A DNA stretch of 64,000 nt. It comes from Dipteronia dyeriana. Its lineage: Eukaryota > Streptophyta > Magnoliopsida > Sapindales > Sapindaceae. Shown one piece after another: positions 34,171 to 45,842 of this stretch. Numbering within the stretch: position 1 is the stretch's first letter; each line of letters starts with the position of its first letter. Made by a program: the position numbers and the translations under genes. The notes beneath the pieces are model-generated. The model saw only the letters and a list, made by a program, of their open reading frames with translations. It had not been told where the DNA came from and made no database searches. The stretch covers positions 79,950,069-80,014,068 of the forward strand of contig CM065301.1 in NCBI GenBank assembly GCA_032871835.1. The letters run 5' to 3'.

Positions 34171-34387
34171 GTCATATTTTCTGCTCAATATTTACTTAAG
34201 CCTTACTCTGCCGGGGCATCCTCCATTACTTTCTTAACCCATTCCAAAGAAAAAGAAAAATTTCCGTTCCTCCATCTAATTAAAACCCGAATATATGTGT
34301 ATTTTTTTCTACAAAATCAAATATACAGCAAGGCGACGCTTTTCCGAGCGTAATTATTTGATTATCGGATGTGAATCGAGCAAAAAA

Positions 34388-34506
34388 AGGGTGCTGCACG
34401 AGAACTTCCCAGTAGGTCTCCCATTCTAGTACTACCCACGCCCATGCACGCTTAACTTCGAAGTTCTGATGGGATTCGGTGCATTAGTGCTGGTATGGTC
34501 ACACCC
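34388..34506 (-). rRNA. 5S rRNA gene copy 106
   Basis: T7; C box three changes, IE altered (ACCCACG), A box one. Confidence 0.88.
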
Positions 34507-34722
34507 ATCATATTTTCTTCATAATATTTACTTAAACCCTACTCTGCCGGAGCATCCTCCACAACTTTCATGCATCATTCCAAAGAAAACGAATAATTCT
34601 CGTTCCTCCTCCTGATTAAAACCTGAATATATGAGTAATTAATCGATTAAATCAAATAAACAGTAAGGCGACCCTTTTCCGAGCGTAATTCTTTGTATAT
34701 CGAATGCGAATCGAGCAAAAAA

Positions 34723-34840
34723 GGGGTGCAACACGAGGACTTCGCAGTAGGTCACCCATCCTAGTACTGCTCTCTCCCAAGCACACTTACTTCAAAGTTC
34801 TGATGGGATCCGGTGCATTAGTACTGGTGTGGTCGCACCC
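34723..34840 (-). rRNA. 5S rRNA gene copy 107
   Basis: T6; C box and IE one change each; A box lost one base (CACACTTACTTC). Confidence 0.9.
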
Positions 34841-35051
34841 GTCATTTTTTCTGTGTAATATTCAATTAAGCAATCCTCAACCGGAACATCGTCCACAACT
34901 TTCTTTCCCCATTCCGAAGAAAAAGAATAATTTCCATTTCTCCACCTGATTAAAACCTGAATATAGGTGTAATTATTCGACTAAATCAAAAAAACAGCAA
35001 GCCGAAACTTTTTTGAGCATAATTTTTCAATTATCGGATTCGAGTAAAAAA

Positions 35052-35166
35052 AGGATGCAACACGGGGACTTCCAAGGAGGTCATCCTAGTACTGCTCTCA
35101 CCCATGCACACTTAACTTTGGAGTTCTTATGTGATCCGGTGCATTATTGCTGGTATGGTTGCACCC
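35052..35166 (-). rRNA. 5S rRNA gene copy 108
   Basis: T7; four bases of the C box are deleted (GGTCATCCTAG); IE one change, A box two. Confidence 0.87.
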
Positions 35167-35382
35167 GTCATGTTTTATACACAATATTTACTTAAGCCCT
35201 ATTCTGCCAGAGCATCCTCCATAACTTTCTTACCCCATTCCAAAGAAAAAGAATAATTTCCGTTCCTCCACCGAATTAAAACCTGAATATAAGTGTAATT
35301 ATTCGACAAAATCAAATAAACAGCAAGGCGACGCTTTTTCGAGCGTAATTATTCGATTATCTAATGCGAATTGAGCAAAAAA

Positions 35383-35501
35383 GTGATGCAACACGAGCAC
35401 TTTCCAGAAGGCCAACCATCCTAGTACTGCTCTCGCCCAAGCACTCTTAACTCCGGAGTTCTGATGGGATCCGATGTATTGGTGCTGGTATGGTCGCACC
35501 C
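35383..35501 (-). rRNA. 5S rRNA gene copy 109
   Basis: T6; C box three changes, A box one. Confidence 0.9.
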
Positions 35502-35716
35502 GTCATGTTTTCTGTGCAATATTTAATTAAGCCTTATTCTGCCAGAGCATCCTCCACAACTTTCTTACCTCATTCAAAAGAAAAAGAATAATTTCCGTTC
35601 ATCCACCTGATTAAAACCTGAATATAACTGTAATTATTCGGCAAAATCAAATAAACAGCAAGGCGACTCTTTTGCGAGCGTAATTATTCGAATGTCGGAT
35701 GCGAATCGAGCAAAAA

Positions 35717-35835
35717 AGGGCGCAACTCGAGGACTTCCTAGGAGGTCACCCATCCTAGTACTGCCCTCGCTAAAGAACGCTTAACTTCGGAGATCTGATA
35801 GGAAACGGTGCATTGGTGCTGGTATGGTCACACCC
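35717..35835 (-). rRNA. 5S rRNA gene copy 110
   Basis: T6; C box and IE one change each, A box two; GATAGGAAACGG in the 5' part. Confidence 0.9.
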
Positions 35836-36051
35836 GTCATTTTTTCTGCGTAATATTTACTAAAGCCTTACTCTGCCGGAGCATCCTCCACAACTTTCTT
35901 ACCCCATCACAAAGAAAAAGAATAATTTCCGTTCCTCTACCTGATTAAAACTTGAATATAGGTGTTATTCTTTGACTAAATCAAATAAACAGCAAAGCCA
36001 CGCTTTTCCGAGCGTAATTATTCGATTATGGTAAGCGAATCGAGCAAAAAA

Positions 36052-36170
36052 GTTGTGCGACACGAGGACTTCCCAGGAGGTCACCCATCCTAGTACTGCT
36101 CTCGCCCAAGCATGCTTAACTTCAGAATTCTGATGAGATCCAGTGCATTAGTGCTGGTATTGTCGCACTC
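36052..36170 (-). rRNA. 5S rRNA gene copy 111, GTTGTGCGAC type
   Basis: T6; variant 3' end; C box and IE intact, A box one change. Confidence 0.91.
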
Positions 36171-36385
36171 GTTATGTTTTCTGTGCAATATTTACTTAAG
36201 CCCTACTCTGTCGGAGCATCCCCAAAACGTTCTTTCCCCATTCCGAAGAAAAAAAATAATATTCGTTCCTCCACCTGATTAAAACCTGAATATAGGTGTA
36301 ATTATTCGACTAAATCAAATAAACAACAAGGCGACGCTTTTTCGAGCGTAATTATTCGATTATCGGATGCGTATCGAGGAAAAAA

Positions 36386-36505
36386 GGTGTGCAACACGAG
36401 AACTTCCCAGGAGGTTACTCATCCTAGTACTGCTCTCGTCCTAGAACGCTTAACTTCGGAGTTCTGATTGGGATCCGGTGCATTAGTTATGTTATGGTCG
36501 CACCC
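36386..36505 (-). rRNA. 5S rRNA gene copy 112
   Basis: T6; C box and A box two changes each; one extra T (CTGATTGGGATCC). Confidence 0.9.
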
Positions 36506-36721
36506 GTCATGTTTTCTGCACAATATTTAGTTAAGCAATACTCTACCGGAGCATCCTCCACAACTTTCTTGCCCCATTCCAAAGAAAAAGAATAATTTCC
36601 ATTGCTCCACCTGATTAAAACCTGAATATATGTGTAATTATTCGACTATATCAAATAAACAGTAAGGCGACACTTATTCGAGCATAATTATTCGATTGTC
36701 GGATGCGAATCTAGCAAAAAA

Positions 36722-36840
36722 GGTGTGCAACACGAGGACATCCCAGAAGGTCACCCTTCCTAGTACTGCTCTCTCCCAAGCACGCTTAACTTCGGAGTTC
36801 TGATGGGATCCGGTGCATTAGTGCTGGTATGGTCGCACCT
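36722..36840 (-). rRNA. 5S rRNA gene copy 113
   Basis: T6; A box intact, C box two changes, IE one; 5' half matches consensus. Confidence 0.92.
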
Positions 36841-37052
36841 GTCATGTTTTCTGCTCAATATTTACTTAAGCTCTACTCTGCCGGAGCATGCTCCACAACT
36901 TTCTTATCCCATTCCAAAAAAAAAAAATTACATTCCACCACCTGATTAAAACCTGAATATATGTGTAATTATTTGACTAAATCAAATAAATACTAAGACG
37001 ACGCTTTTCCGAGTGTAATTATTCGATTGTCGGATGAGAATCGAGGAAAAAA

Positions 37053-37171
37053 AGGGTGCAACACGAGGACTTCCCAGAATGTAACCCATCCTAGTACTGC
37101 TATCGCCCAAGCACGCTTAACTTCGGAGTTCTAATGGGATCCGATGCATTATTGCTGGTATGGTCGCACCC
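37053..37171 (-). rRNA. 5S rRNA gene copy 114
   Basis: T7; A box intact, C box three changes, IE one. The upstream spacer lacks about 15 bp (TTACTTGACCGGAG). Confidence 0.9.
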
Positions 37172-37376
37172 GTCATGTTGTCTGCGCAATATTTACTTGA
37201 CCGGAGCATCCTCTACAACTTTCTTTCCCCATTTCAAAGAAAAAGAATAATTTTCGTTCCTCCACCCAATTAAAACCTGAATATATGTGTAATTATTCAA
37301 CTACATCAAGTAAACAGCAAGGCGACGCATTTCCGAGCGTAATTATTAGGTTATCGGATGCGAATCGATCAAAAAA

Positions 37377-37494
37377 GGGGTACAAAACAAGGACTTCATA
37401 GGAGGTCACCCATCCTAGTACTGTTGTTGATCAAGCACGCTTAACTTCAGAGTTCTGATGGGATCGGGACATTAGTGCTGGTATGGTCGCACCA
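37377..37494 (-). rRNA. 5S rRNA gene copy 115
   Basis: T6; A box intact, C box one change, IE replaced by TTGTTG; one base lost at GATCGGGAC. Confidence 0.9.
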
Positions 37495-37710
37495 GCCATG
37501 TTTTTTGCGCAATATTTACTTAAGCCCTACTCTGCTGGATCATCCTCCACGACTTTCTTGCCCCAGTCCAAAGAAAAAGAATAATTTCCATTCCTCCACC
37601 TTATTAAAACCAGAATATAGGTGTAATTATTCGACAAAATCAAATAATTAGCAAGGCGACGCTTTTCCGAGCGTAATTATTCGATTGTCTGAAGCGAATC
37701 GAGCAAAAAA

Positions 37711-37827
37711 GGGGTGCAACACGAGGACTTCCCAGGAGGCCATACATTCTAGTACTGCTTTCGCCCAAGCACGCAACTTCGGAGTTCTGATGGGATCCGA
37801 TGCATTAGTGCTGGTATGGTTGCACCC
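37711..37827 (-). rRNA. 5S rRNA gene copy 116
   Basis: T6; C box four changes, IE one; A box lost two bases (CACGCAACTTCGG). Confidence 0.88.
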
Positions 37828-38043
37828 GTCATGTTTTCTGCGCAATATTTACTTAAGCCTCACTAATCCGGAGCATCGTCCATAACTTTGTTACCCCATT
37901 TCAAAGAAAAAGAATAATTTCCGTTATTCCACCTGATTAAAACCAAAATATAGGTGTAAATATTAGATTAAATCAAATAAACAGCAAGCCGACACTTTTC
38001 CGAGCGTAGTTATTAGATTATCAAATGTGAAAAGAGGAAAAAA

Positions 38044-38162
38044 AGGGTACAACACAAGGACTTCCCAGAAGGTCACCCATTCCAGTACTGCTCTCGCCCG
38101 AGCACGCTTAACTTCGGAGTTCTAATGGGATCCGGTGTATTAGTGCTGGTATGGTCACACCC
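38044..38162 (-). rRNA. 5S rRNA gene copy 117
   Basis: T7; C box three changes, A box one; dyad beside the terminator is degraded. Confidence 0.9.
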
Positions 38163-38378
38163 GTCATGTTTTCTGCGCAATATTTACTTAAGCCCTATTC
38201 TGCCGGAGCATCCTCCATAAATTTCTTGCCCCATTCCAAAGAAAATGAATAATTTCCGTTCCTTCACCTGATTAAAACCTGAATATAAGTTTAATTATTC
38301 GACAAAATCAAATAAACAGCAAGGTGACGCTTTTGCGATCGTAATTATTCGAATGTCGGATGCGAATCGAGTAAAAAA

Positions 38379-38497
38379 GGGGTGCAACACGAGGACTTCC
38401 CAAGAAGTCACCAATCCTAGTACTGCTCTCGCTCAAGCACGCTTAACTTCGGAGAACTGATCGGATCCGGTACATTGGTGCTGGTATAGTCGCACTT
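38379..38497 (-). rRNA. 5S rRNA gene copy 118
   Basis: T6; A box intact, C box three changes; GGAGAACTGATCGG in the middle. Confidence 0.9.
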
Positions 38498-38712
38498 GTC
38501 ATTTTTTCTGAGCAATATTTACTTAAGCCTTACTCTGCCTGAGCATCCTCCACAACTTTCTTACCCCATCCCAAAGAAAAGAATACTTTTCGTTCCTCTA
38601 CCAGAATAAAACCTGAATATAGGTGTAATTATTTGACTAAATCAAATAAACAGCAAGGCCACGCTTTTCCATGCATAATTATTCGATTATCGAAAGCGAA
38701 TCCAGCAAAAAC

Positions 38713-38831
38713 GTTGTGCGACACGAGGACTTCCAAGTAGGTCACCCATCCTAGTACTGCTCTCGCCTAAGCATGCTTAACTTCGGAGTTCTGATGGGAT
38801 CCGGTGCATTAGTGCTGGTATGGTCGCACCC
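38713..38831 (-). rRNA. 5S rRNA gene copy 119, GTTGTGCGAC type
   Basis: T5; variant 3' end; C box and A box two changes each; 5' half matches consensus. Confidence 0.91.
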
Positions 38832-39048
38832 GTCATGTTTTGTGCGCAATATTTACTTAAGCCCTACTCTGCCGGAGCATCCTCCACAACTTTCTTTCCC
38901 CATTCCGAAGAAAAAGAATAATTTCTGTTCCTCCACCTGATTAAAACTTGAATATAGGTGTAATTATTTGACAAAATCAAATAAACAGCAAGGTGACGCT
39001 TTTTCAGGCGTAATTATTCGATTATCGAATGCGTATCGAGCAACAAAC

Positions 39049-39168
39049 AGGGTGCAACACGAGGACTTCCTAGGAGGTCACCCATCCTAGTACTGCTCTC
39101 GCCCAAGCACTCTTACTTTCGGAGTTCTGATTGGGATCCGGTGCATTAGTTCTGGTATGGTCGCACCC
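39049..39168 (-). rRNA. 5S rRNA gene copy 120, broken terminator
   Basis: The T-run is interrupted twice (CAACAAACAGGG on plus), leaving T3 at most. C box one change, A box two, one extra T in the 5' half. Confidence 0.9.
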
Positions 39169-39384
39169 GTCATGTTTTCGGCGCAATATTTACTAAATCC
39201 TTACTCTGTCGGAGCATCCTCCACAACTTTCATACCCTATTCCAAAGAAAAAGAATAATTCCCGTTCCTCCACCTGATTAAAACCTGAATATAGGTGTAA
39301 TTTTTCGACTAAATCAAATAAACAGTAAGGCAACGCTTTTTCGAGCGTAATTATTCAATTATCGGATACGAATCGAGCAAAAAT

Positions 39385-39503
39385 GGGGTACAACACGAGG
39401 ACTTCCTAGGAGGTCACCCATCCTAGTACAGCTCTCGCCCAAACAGGCTTTACTTCGGAGTTCTGATGGGATCTAGTGCATTATTGCTGGTATGGTCTCA
39501 CCC
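39385..39503 (-). rRNA. 5S rRNA gene copy 121
   Basis: T5; C box one change, A box three. Confidence 0.9.
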
Positions 39504-39719
39504 GTTATGTTTTCTGCGCAATATTTACTTAAGCCCTACACTGCCGGAGCATCCTCCACAAATTTCTTACCCTATTCCAAAGAAAAAGAATAATTTTCGT
39601 TCCCCCACCTAATTAAAACCTGAATATAGGTGTAATTACTGGATAAAATCAAATAAACAGCAAGGCGACGCTTTTCCGAGCGTAATTAATCGATTATCTG
39701 ATGCGAATCGAGCAAAAAA

Positions 39720-39839
39720 GAGGTGCAACACGAGGATTTCCCAGGAGGTCAACCATCCTAGTACTGCTCTCGCCAAAGCACGCTTAACTTCGGAGTTCTT
39801 ATTGGGATCCGAGGCAATAGTTTTGGTATGGTCGCACCC
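39720..39839 (-). rRNA. 5S rRNA gene copy 122
   Basis: T6; C box and A box one change each; one extra base (TTATTGGGATCC). Confidence 0.9.
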
Positions 39840-40054
39840 GTCATATTTTCTGCGTAATATTTACTTAAGCCTTACTCTGTCGGAGCATCCTCCACAACAT
39901 TCTTACACCATTCTAAAGAAAAAGAATAATTCTCGTTCCTCCACCTAATTAAAACCTGAATATAGGTGTAATTATTCTATAAAATCAAATAAACAGCAAG
40001 GCGAAGCTTTTTCGAGCGTAATTATTCGATTAGTGGATGCGAATCGAGCAAAAA

Positions 40055-40172
40055 TGGGTGTAACACGAGGACTTTCCAGGAGGTCACAAAAACTAGTCTG
40101 CTCTCCCCCAATGACGCTTAACTTCAAAGTTCTGATGGAATCCAGTGCATTAGTGCTGGTATGGTAGCACCC
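40055..40172 (-). rRNA. 5S rRNA gene copy 123
   Basis: T5; C box wrecked (GTCACAAAAACTAG), IE one change, A box two. Confidence 0.87.
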
Positions 40173-40388
40173 ATTATATTTTCTGCGTAATATTTACTTA
40201 AGCCCTACTATGCAGGAGCATCCCCCAAAATTTTCTTGCCGCATTCCAAAGAAAAAGAATAATTTACGTTCCTCCACTTAATTAAAACCTTAATATAGGT
40301 GTAAATATTCGACAAAATCAAATAAACAGCAAGTTGACACTTTTCCGAGCGTAATTATTCGATTATCGTATGCGAATCGAGCAAAAAA

Positions 40389-40506
40389 GGGTTGCAACAC
40401 TAGGACTTCCCAGAAGGTAACCATCCTAGTACAGCTCTCTCCCAAGCACGCTTAACTTTGAAGTTCTGATGGGATCCGCTGAATTAGTGCTGGTATGGTC
40501 GTACCC
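40389..40506 (-). rRNA. 5S rRNA gene copy 124
   Basis: T6; A box intact, C box two changes and one base lost, IE one. Last unit before the 17-unit duplication. Confidence 0.9.
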
Positions 40507-40722
40507 GTTACATTTTCTGCGCAATATTTACTTAAGCCCAACTCTGCCGGAGCATCCTCTACAACTTTCTTACCACATTTCAAAGAAAACGAATAATTTC
40601 CGTTCCTCCATCTGATTAAAACCTGAATATCTGTGTAATTATTAGACTAAATCAAATAAATAGGAAGATGACGCTTTTACAAGCGTAATTATTCGATTAT
40701 CGAATGAGAATCGAGAAAAAAA

Positions 40723-40841
40723 AGTGTGCAACACGAGTAATTCCCAGAAGGTAACCCATCTTAGTACTGCTCTCGCCTAAGCACGCTTAACTTCGGAGTT
40801 CTAATGTGATCCGGTGCATTAGTGCAGGTATGGTCGCACCC
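40723..40841 (-). rRNA. 5S rRNA gene copy 125
   Basis: T8; C box three changes, A box one. First gene of block A; relatives at 46394 and 52067. Confidence 0.9.
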
Positions 40842-41057
40842 GTCATGTTTTCTGCGCAATATTTACATATGCCCTACTCTGCCGGAGCATCCCCTACAAC
40901 TTTCTTTCCCCATTTCAAAGAAAAAGAATAATTTTCGTTCCTCCACCTGATTAAAACTTGAATATATGCGTAATTATTCGACTACATCAAGTAAACAACA
41001 AGGCGACGCTTTTTCGAGCGTAATTATTCGATTATCGGATGCGTAGCGAGCAAAAAA

Positions 41058-41177
41058 AGGGTGCAACACGAGGACTTCCTAGGAGGTCACCCATCCTGAT
41101 ACTGCTCTCGCCCAAGCACGCTTAACTTCGGAGTTCTGATTGGGATCCGGTGCATTAGTTATGGTATTGTCGCACCC
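41058..41177 (-). rRNA. 5S rRNA gene copy 126
   Basis: T7; A box and IE intact, C box one change, one extra T. Gene identical to 46729. Confidence 0.92.
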
Positions 41178-41393
41178 GTCATTTTTTCTGAGCAATATTT
41201 ACTAAAACCTAACTCTGCCGGAGCATCCTCCACAACTTTCTTACCCCATTCCAAAGGAAAAGAATAATTCTCGTTCCTCCACCGGACTAAAACCTAAATA
41301 TAGGTGTAATTATTTGACTAAATCAAATAAACAGCAAGGCTACGCTTTTTCGAGCGTAATTATTCGATTATCGGATGCGAATCGAGCAAAAAT

Positions 41394-41512
41394 GGGGTGC
41401 AAAACGAGGAATTCCTAGGAGGTCACCCATCCTAGTACTACTCTCGCCCAAGCAGGCTTAACTTCGGAGTTCTGATGGGATCTTGTGCATTAGTGCAGGT
41501 ATGGTTGCACCC
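41394..41512 (-). rRNA. 5S rRNA gene copy 127
   Basis: T5; C box and A box one change each. Gene identical to 47065. Confidence 0.92.
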
Positions 41513-41721
41513 GTTATGTTTTCTGCGCAATATTTACTTAAGCCCTACTCTGCCGGATCATCCTCCATAAATTTCTTACCCTATTCCAAAGAAAAAGAAT
41601 AATTTCCGTTCCTCCACCTGATTAAAACTTGAATATATGTGTAATTATTGGACAAAATCAAATAAACAGCAAGGCGATGCTTTTCCGAGCGTAATTAATC
41701 GATTATCTGATGTGAATCGAG

Positions 41722-41835
41722 GCAACACGAGGACTTCCCAGGAGGTTGCCCATCTTAGTACTGCTCTCACCCAATCATGCTTAACTTCAGAGTTCTGACG
41801 GGATCCGGTGCATTAGTGCCGGTATGGTCACACCC
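41722..41835 (-). rRNA. 5S rRNA gene copy 128, terminator deleted
   Basis: GAATCGAG runs straight into GCAACACGAGG: the T-run and last bases of the gene are gone, while the partner at 47400 keeps T6. C box three changes, IE one, A box two. Confidence 0.88.
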
Positions 41836-42051
41836 GTCATGTTTTCTGTGCAATATTTACTTAAGCCCTACTCTGCCAGAGCATCCTCCAAAACTTTCTT
41901 TCCCCATTCCAAAGAAAAAGAATAATTTTAGTTCATCCACCTGATTATAACCTGAATATAGGTGTAATTATTCGACTAAGTAAAATAAATAGTAAGGCGA
42001 CACTTTTCCGAGTGTAATTATTCGATTATCAGATGCGTATCGAGCAAAAAA

Positions 42052-42170
42052 AGGGTGCAACACAAGGACTTCCCATGAGGTCACCCATCCTAGTACTGCT
42101 CTCGCCTAAGCACGCTAACTTCGGAGTTCTGATTAATTTCCGAGGCATTTGTTTTTATATGGTCGCACAC
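42052..42170 (-). rRNA. 5S rRNA gene copy 129
   Basis: T7; C box one change, A box lost one base; an altered stretch GATTAATTTCCGAGG replaces GATGGGATCCGGTG. Partner 47736. Confidence 0.88.
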
Positions 42171-42386
42171 GTCATATTTTCTGCGCAATATTTACATAAG
42201 CCTTACTCTGTCGGAGCATCCTCCACAACTTTCTTACCCCATTCCAAAGAAAAAGAAAAATTTTTGTTCCTCCACCTGATTAAAACTTGAATATAGGTGT
42301 AATTATTCGTCTAAATCAAATAAACATCAAGGCAACGCTTTTCCGAGGGTAATTATTCGATTATTGGATGCGTTACGAGCAAAAAA

Positions 42387-42498
42387 GGGGTGCAACACGA
42401 GGACTTCCAGAAGGTCACCAAACCTGCTCTCCCCCAAGCACGCTTAACTTCGAAGTTCTGATGGGATCCGGTGCATTAGTGCTGGTATGGTCGCACCC
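42387..42498 (-). rRNA. 5S rRNA gene copy 130, internally shortened
   Basis: T6; 112 nt. Bases between C box and IE (AGTAC) are missing (CACCAAACCTGCTC); A box intact. Partner 48071. Confidence 0.88.
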
Positions 42499-42714
42499 GT
42501 TATGTTTTCTCCGCAATATTTACTTAAGCCCTACTATGCAGGAGCATCCTCCAAAACATTCTTGCCCCATTCCAAAGAAAAAGAATAATTTCCGTTCCTC
42601 CACCTAACTAAAACCTGAATATAGGTGTAATTATTCAACAAAATCAAATAAACAGCAAGGCGACACTTTTCCGAGCGTAATTATTCGATTATCATATGCG
42701 AATCGAGCAAAAAA

Positions 42715-42833
42715 GGGGTGCAACACGAGGACTTCCCAGAAGGTAACCCATCCTAGTACAGCTCTCGCCCAAGCACGCTTAACTTTAGAGTTCTGATGAG
42801 ATCCGGTGCATTAGTGCTGGTATGGTTGCACCC
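42715..42833 (-). rRNA. 5S rRNA gene copy 131
   Basis: T6; A box and IE intact, C box two changes. Partner 48399. Confidence 0.92.
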
Positions 42834-43049
42834 GTTATGTTTTCTGCTCAATATTTACTTAAGCCCTACTCTGCCGGAGCATCCTCTACAACTTTCTTGC
42901 ACCATTTCAAAGAAAAATAATAATTTCCGTTCCTCCACCTGATTAAAACCTGAATATATGTCTAATTATTCGACTAAAACAAATATACAGCAAGTCAACG
43001 CTTTTATGAGCGTAATTATTCGATTATCGGATGCGAAACTAGCAAAAAT

Positions 43050-43168
43050 GGGTTGCAGCACTAGGACTTACCATTAGGTCACCCATCCTAGTACTGCTCT
43101 CACCCTAGCACGCTTAACTTCGAAGTTCTGATGGGATCCGGTGCATTAGTGATGGTATGGTCGCACCA
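43050..43168 (-). rRNA. 5S rRNA gene copy 132
   Basis: T5; C box two changes, IE and A box one each. Donor-like source of the 44.1 kb patch. Confidence 0.9.
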
Positions 43169-43384
43169 GTCATGTTTTCTGCACAATATTTACTTCAGTC
43201 CTACTCTTTCGGAGCACCCTCCAAAACTTTCTTACCCCATTCCAAAGAAAAAGAATAATTTACGTTTTTCCACCAGATTAAAACCTGAATATAGGTGTAA
43301 TTATTCGACTACATCAAGTAAACAGCAAGGCGACGCTTTTCTGAGCATAATTATTCGATTAGCGGATGCGAATCGAGCAAAAAA

Positions 43385-43503
43385 GGGGTGCAACACGAGG
43401 ACTTCACATGAGGTCACCCATCCTAGTACTGCTGTCGCCCAAGCACGCTTAACTTCAGAATTCTGATGGGATCCGGTGCATTAGTGCTGGTAGGGTCGCA
43501 CCC
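43385..43503 (-). rRNA. 5S rRNA gene copy 133
   Basis: T6; A box intact, C box and IE one change each; GGTAGGGTCGC near the 5' end. Identical to 44385-44503. Confidence 0.92.
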
Positions 43504-43719
43504 GTCATGTTTTCTGCGCAATATTTACTTAAGCCCTACTCTGCCGTAGCATCCTACACAACTTTCTTAACCCATTCCAAAGAAAAAGAATAATTCTCGT
43601 TTCTCCACCTGATTAAAACCTGAATATAGTTGTAATTATTCGACAAAATCAAATAAACAGCGAGGCGACGCTTTTCCAAGCTTAATTATTCGATTATCAA
43701 ATGCGAATCGTGCAAAAAA

Positions 43720-43838
43720 GAGGTGCAACACGAGGACTTTTCAGGAGGTCACCCATCCTAGTACTGCTCTCGCCCAAGCACGCTTAAATTCGTAGTTTTG
43801 ATGGGATCCGGTTCATTAGTGCTGGTATGGTCGCTCCC
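43720..43838 (-). rRNA. 5S rRNA gene copy 134
   Basis: T6; C box and IE intact, A box one change; 5' end GGGAGCGACC. Confidence 0.92.
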
Positions 43839-44054
43839 ATCAAGTTTTCTGCGCAATAATTTCTTAAGCCTTACTCAACCGGAGCATCGTCCACAACTTT
43901 GTTACCCCATTCCAAAGAAAAATAATAATTTTCGTTCCTCCACCTGGTTAAAACCTGAATATAGGTGCAATTATTCGACTAAATCAAATAAACAGAAAGC
44001 TGAAACTTTTCCGAGCATAATTTTTCAATTATCGGATAAGAATTGAGCAAAAAA

Positions 44055-44172
44055 GGGGTGCAACACGAGGACTTTCCAGAGGTCTACCCATCCTAGTATT
44101 GCTCTCACCCTAGCACGCTTAACTTCGAAGTTCTGATGGGATCGGTGCATTAGTGATGGTATGGTCGCACCA
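44055..44172 (-). rRNA. 5S rRNA gene copy 135, hybrid
   Basis: T6; the 3' part matches 49739, while from about 44090 on the gene matches 43096 onward. C box lost one base and gained another nearby; one C lost in GATCGGTGC. Confidence 0.88.
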
Positions 44173-44384
44173 GTCATGTTTTCTGCACATAATTACTTCA
44201 GTCCTACTCTTTCGGAGCACCCTCCAAACTTTCTTACCCCATTCCAAGAAAAAGAATAATTTACGTTTTTCCACCAGATTAAAACTGAATATAGGTGTAA
44301 TTATTCGACTACATCAAGTAAACAGCAAGGCGACGCTTTTCTGAGCATAATTATTCGATTAGCGGATGCGAATCGAGCAAAAAA

Positions 44385-44503
44385 GGGGTGCAACACGAGG
44401 ACTTCACATGAGGTCACCCATCCTAGTACTGCTGTCGCCCAAGCACGCTTAACTTCAGAATTCTGATGGGATCCGGTGCATTAGTGCTGGTAGGGTCGCA
44501 CCC
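44385..44503 (-). rRNA. 5S rRNA gene copy 136
   Basis: T6; identical to the copy 1000 bp before it (43385-43503), not to its block B partner at 50063. Confidence 0.92.
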
Positions 44504-44718
44504 GTCATGTTTTCTGCGCAATATTTACTTAAGCCCTACTCTGCCGTAGCATCCTACACAACTTTCTTACCTTATTATAAAAAAAAAAAAAAAAATTGTT
44601 CATCCACCTGATTAAAACCTGAATATAGGTATAATTATTCGACAAAATAAAATAAACAGCAAGGCGACGCTTTTCCAAGATTAATTATTCATTTATCGAA
44701 TGCGAATCGTGCAAAAAA

Positions 44719-44837
44719 GGGGTGCAACACGAGGACAACCCAGGAGGTCACCCATCCTAGTACTGCTCTCGCCCAAGTAAGCTTAAATTCGGAGTTTTGA
44801 TTGGATCCGGTGCATTAGTGCTGGTATGGTCACTCCC
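44719..44837 (-). rRNA. 5S rRNA gene copy 137
   Basis: T6; C box and IE intact, A box three changes. Partner 50392. Confidence 0.9.
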
Positions 44838-45053
44838 ATCATGTTTTCTGTGCAACATTTACATAATCCTTACTCAGCCGGAGCATCCTCTACAACTTTC
44901 TTACCCCATTCAAAAGAAAAAGAATAATTTCCGTTCCTCCACCTAATTAAAACCTGAATATAGGTGTAATTATTCGACAAAATCAAATAAACAGCAAGGC
45001 GATGCTTTTTTGAGCATAATTATTCGATTATCGGATGAGAATCGAGCAAGAAA

Positions 45054-45172
45054 GAGGTGCAACACGAGGACTTCCCAGAACTTAACCCATCCTAGTACTG
45101 CTCTCGCCCAAGCACGCTTAATTTCAGAGTTCAGATGGGATCCGGCGCATTAGTGCTGGTATGATCGCACCC
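45054..45172 (-). rRNA. 5S rRNA gene copy 138, broken terminator
   Basis: T-run broken to T3 (CAAGAAAG on plus), as in partner 50727. C box four changes, A box one. Confidence 0.9.
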
Positions 45173-45388
45173 GTCATATTTTCTACGCAATATTTACTTA
45201 TGCCCTACTCTGTCGGAGCATCCTCTACAACTTTCATGACCCATTAAAAAGAAAAATAATAATTTCCGTTCCTCCACCTGATTAAAACCTGAATATATGT
45301 GTAATTATTCGACTAAATAAAATAAATAACAATACTACGCTTTTCTGAGCGTAACTATTCGATTATCAGATGCGAATCGAGCAAAAAT

Positions 45389-45507
45389 AGGGAGCAACAC
45401 GAGGACTTCCCAGGAGGTCACCTATCCTAGTACTGCTCTCTCCTAAGCACACTTAACTTCGAAGTTCTGATGGGATCCAATGCATTATTGTTGGTATTGT
45501 CGCACCT
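45389..45507 (-). rRNA. 5S rRNA gene copy 139
   Basis: T5; C box and IE one change each, A box two. Partner 51062. Confidence 0.9.
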
Positions 45508-45723
45508 GTCATGTTTTCTGTGCAATATTTGCTTAAGCCTTACTCAACCGGAGCATCGTCCACAACTTTGTTACCTCATTCCAAAGAAAAAGAATAATTT
45601 CCATTCCTCCACCTGATTAAAACCTGATCATAGGTGCAATTATTCGACTAAATCAAATAAACAGCAAGCCGGCACTTTTCCGAGCATAATTATTCAATTA
45701 TCGGATACGAATTGAGCAAAAAA

Positions 45724-45842
45724 GAGGTGCAACACGAGAACTTCCCAGGAGGTCACCCATCCTAGTACTGTTCTCTCCCAAGCACACTTTACGTCGGAGT
45801 TCTGATGGGATCCGGTGCATTAGTGCTGGTATGGTCGCTGCC
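45724..45842 (-). rRNA. 5S rRNA gene copy 140
   Basis: T6; C box intact, IE two changes, A box two or three; 5' end GGCAGCGACC. Partner 51397. Confidence 0.9.

Noticed and set aside
44101..44300. Frameshift-like single-base deletions as signs of a pseudogenised protein gene
   Set aside because: There is no protein gene here. The deletions sit in a copied 5S patch and are better treated as consensus error or decay.
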